Shown here: in pieces, positions 61,201-64,000 of the stretch
How the letters are laid out: every line of letters begins with the position of its first letter
Numbering within the stretch: position 1 is the first letter of the stretch
Assembly (NCBI GenBank): GCA_030770545.1
Contig: CM061100.1
Location: 8,150,501 to 8,214,500 of the forward strand
Length of the DNA: 64,000 bases
Source: Macropodus opercularis
Lineage: Eukaryota; Chordata; Actinopteri; Anabantiformes; Osphronemidae
Direction: 5' to 3'
The notes under the pieces: model-generated
The model's database searches: none
What the model was told of the DNA's origin: nothing
The model's input: the letters and a program-made list of their open reading frames with translations, nothing else
Program-made: the position numbers and the translations under genes

Positions 61201-63538
61201 CTGTGTAGAACTAAACATGATTTCATTTCATTTCATCATTTTCATAACAATAGCTGGAAAAATAAGGCTTTTTATTCATAAAAATAAAGTTTTGTCTGTA
61301 ACATGTATTCCATTCCAGCCACACTCCAGCTGTGACCTCAATAAGAAACATAGTAGAATTAATGGCAGAGTTGCCGCATTGGACTTGTTTGTTTGCATGT
61401 TAGAGTGAGACACAAACATGGGAACAAACACTGTAGTTTTATAAATCAAGTGCTCAGCTGTGCTCCTTAATGTTTGCTCCTGATTTGGAGTGTTTGGTGT
61501 ACTTCCTGCTATCAGAGGGTCAGGAAACGCACACAATGGGAGTGCGTGACCCTGCCGGCCTACTCATTTCCTATTCCCTCTCCCTCGCACACACACGCAC
61601 ACTTAATTACAGTTTGGGCAGCATTAGTTTTATTTGTAGAGCGGCTTCAAGTAGCACAACGGTGACATGAAACTGTGCGCTTTCTTTCCAGCTTGTGTAG
61701 GTGTATGCCAGGCTGTGTGAGAACGCCTCTGTTTGCAGGCAGAGCTGCTGCTGAGCGCACAGCCTGGCAACAGCAGCAGCAGATGGTTAGCAAAGTCATC
61801 TCTCGAAGACTAGTTTCTGAGTCCCTGAGTTACATAATGTCTTGGTTTTTTTTTCTCCACACCTCCACCATCTTTTCCAGCATCAAACCACCTGATGTGG
61901 CGGAGGAACGTGTCTTCTTCTTGCTCCCTCTATGGGGATTTGTAAATGTAGTTTCCACTGCCGCCTTTCCCTGGTTCTCACACGTTTTCGCTTCTTCTCA
62001 CCCTCATTTTCTCACCGTTGCCGTGCCTCACGCACAGATAATAAAACACACAGGTATGCGTATGTGTGACTAGACTAATGCGTTCACGTGACTTAAATAG
62101 GTTTCTCCCTTCCGTCTTTCCATGTAACGAACAACAGATGAAGTGTTGACCAGAGATTTTCCTGTGTGGGATATTTTGTTTTTAACTTGACTTGTCTTCT
62201 TTGTGGATGGTAATTGTAGCGTGTCAAATATGACAAGTGACAGACACACACGGATTCAACGCTTTTTCACCAGTGACACACTTGGAGCTGTTGTAGTACA
62301 GATGTCTAGATGTTTGACATTTAAATGATGACATACGTGAGCATTAGTCTACAGCCTAAAGACTCTGCGCGCGTCGTTTCCATAAAGCACTTCAGGCAGG
62401 GATTACATACGCAGCTAACTCTTAAAATGCAACGTGTAAAAATATGAACCATTAACGTGAGGGAGTTTAAAATAGATCTTGGACTGATCAAAACTGATGA
62501 TTAAAGGCTCTTGGCCGAGATGATTTCTATTTCTCTCCAAGTGTTGGGACACAAATCATTGTATACACCCCACTCAGTAACTGCACAGCATTTCGCACAA
62601 TATTGTAGCATGCACATGGACACAGCATGTGCCTGAGAATTAATACATTTATGACACAAACATGTGTACATGTAGTAGTCATTTAAAATACCACAAGGAC
62701 AGAGCAAGCTATGAAAACATCATCAAGGTGATCAAACACACCCAGCATTTGATATTTGGAGGGAGTTGACAAAGAAAGAACCTGTTTTATTAAGACTATA
62801 TACCACATCAAAGATGACACATGAGCAGAGCTAAAGCATCTCTCACTGACTCCTCTACCTGCCTGGGCTGATCAGGCTCAAACCATTTGATTTCACCTTT
62901 AGACATGAACATCCCTGACCTTTGAGAGCCATTATCCTCCACCTTATCTTACCGCCCGGCTGATTTGCCAGTGTCGTCACCCACTGTACTGTTCACCTTT
63001 AGCTGGCCCGGCCTGCAGCACCCATGGGCTCATCATCCACTCTCATAGCATCTCAGTGCTCCACCTCCCCCTCTGCTATCAAACACACCTGCTGTGTGTC
63101 TGTGACCCACTTCTGTGTACGTGTGTACACCAGGCTGTCGCTCTGGGCTTGTCTGTATATCTACAAACTGTGTTTGGGCTCTGCTTTTGTGTCAGACCAG
63201 CAGGAATCAGGTCAAGTGATTATCTAACCTGATAGGGCAGCTGTCGATTACTCTTTCCTTTGGATTAACCTGACTAGAATCACCAAACAGGTGGAAGGTT
63301 AAGGTTAGATCTTGTTCTGTTTCCCTTCCAGATGGTCTTTTAAGGTTGGGATCCTAATGAAAGCATGACTCTGTCTGTTCTTCCTCAGCTCCCAGTAAGT
63401 GTCCTCCCTATATAGACTGTGCCAAACAGGGACGGCACTTCTGCGAGCCTGGCTCCGCTCACTGTGGCCGCTGCCTGTCCCCACTGGAGGAGAATGAGGA
63501 AGGACGCTGTGTGTCCAGGAAGAGGCACACGCTGCACG
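58256..63538 (+). CDS. npdc1: neural proliferation, differentiation and control protein 1 (5' part; continues beyond the window)
   Basis: A single-pass membrane protein of neural cells, associated with exit from proliferation. Two exons are seen, 58256-58382 and 63390-63538 (the edge of exon 2 may be off by one base). Exon 1 encodes an N-terminal stretch of leucines, a short charged segment, then a hydrophobic stretch (PPLLLAAVVLHVVPAGANLP) that fits a signal peptide. Exon 2 encodes the Cys-rich ectodomain KCPPYIDCAKQG...CEPGSAHCGRCL...GRCV. Its cysteine spacing matches human NPDC1 (CPGSLDC...CPPGAHACGPCL...GLCV). The transmembrane and cytoplasmic parts must lie beyond 64,000. Of two candidate ATGs (58256 and 58271) the first is used; the second would still give a hydrophobic leader. 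Which fish copy (a or b) this is is not known. Confidence 0.88.
58383..63389 (+). other. npdc1: npdc1 intron 1 (5 kb)
   Basis: The intron is bounded by donor CCAG|GTAAAC and acceptor CTTCCTCAG|CT. Short GT/CA tracts occur at about 58835-58860. I see no additional exon or RNA gene. Confidence 0.6.
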
Positions 63539-64000
63539 GTACAAACATCCCAACACTCTTATTCTCATTCCTGCACATTTTAACGCATGCTTTGCTCCGG
63601 TTGAATAAGGATGTGTGTGTTTTTCTGATTGTACCCTCAGTCAGATAACGTTTCGTTCTCTCCAGTTGTATTTGAATTAGCAGGGTTTATGTAAACGTAC
63701 TGGCTGAGTCACTATCACTCTCTCTGTGTTGTCCTTCACCACACGTTCCTTCTGCATTTGCTCTTTATCACCATCTCTGTTCTCTTTGGCTGATATTTGT
63801 GTCCCGTTGCCCACACTTGTCTTGTCACTCCACCTCTTTGTACTCAGTCTTCGTCGTTTTGTCATGTGTCTCCTCCAGTTCACTCTTTTCATTCTCACCT
63901 CCTCAGTCTCCTTCTTTCTCCCCTCAGTATCTCTACTAACTGTGGCGCTGCCTGATCCTCTGTGCTTTTAATCCGTCCCCACCACACACACACACGCGCA
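63539..64000 (+). other. npdc1: npdc1 intron 2 (partial)
   Basis: The sequence after the exon 2 donor (CAC G|GTACAA) is pyrimidine-rich and shows no exon before the window ends. Confidence 0.5.

Overview
This window is nuclear DNA from a ray-finned fish, most likely a teleost. It has multi-exon genes with GT-AG introns, many CA/GT microsatellites, no bacterial-type operons, and an intronic microRNA whose visible mature sequence matches fish miR-101b. I recognised every gene by joining exons whose reading phases agree and comparing the protein with families I know. No search could be run. The species cannot be named from the sequence.

Layout: 1-13.4 kb has no recognisable gene and holds many simple repeats. 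13.4-23.7 kb is exd3 (3'-5' exonuclease plus Mut7-C domain), minus strand, with its last C-terminal exons not found. 24.9-28.2 kb is cdc37l1 (Hsp90 co-chaperone), plus strand. 31.9-35.9 kb is ak3 (mitochondrial GTP:AMP phosphotransferase), minus strand. 36.7-43.7 kb is rcl1 (18S rRNA processing), plus strand, with mir-101b in intron 8 and a U12-type intron 5. 43.9-46.7 kb is an annexin closest to ANXA3, minus strand. 49.1-55.4 kb is edem3 (ER mannosidase-like ERAD factor), plus strand. From 58.3 kb to beyond the window edge is the 5' part of npdc1, plus strand.

The genes alternate in direction. There are three divergent pairs (exd3/cdc37l1, ak3/rcl1, annexin/edem3) and two convergent pairs (cdc37l1/ak3, rcl1/annexin). 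cdc37l1-ak3-rcl1 keeps the order and orientation I recall from human 9p24, with the miR-101 host intron also retained. exd3 and npdc1, which flank the block, belong to human 9q34. The genes do not form one pathway; they share a compact neighbourhood.

The most notable signals are non-coding: mir-101b, the U12 intron, a duplicated 28-bp element carrying a MEF2-type site and hairpin upstream of npdc1, paired CACGTG boxes at the exd3/cdc37l1 promoter, uORFs before exd3 and edem3, and an EDEM3 protein that lacks a KDEL-type ending.
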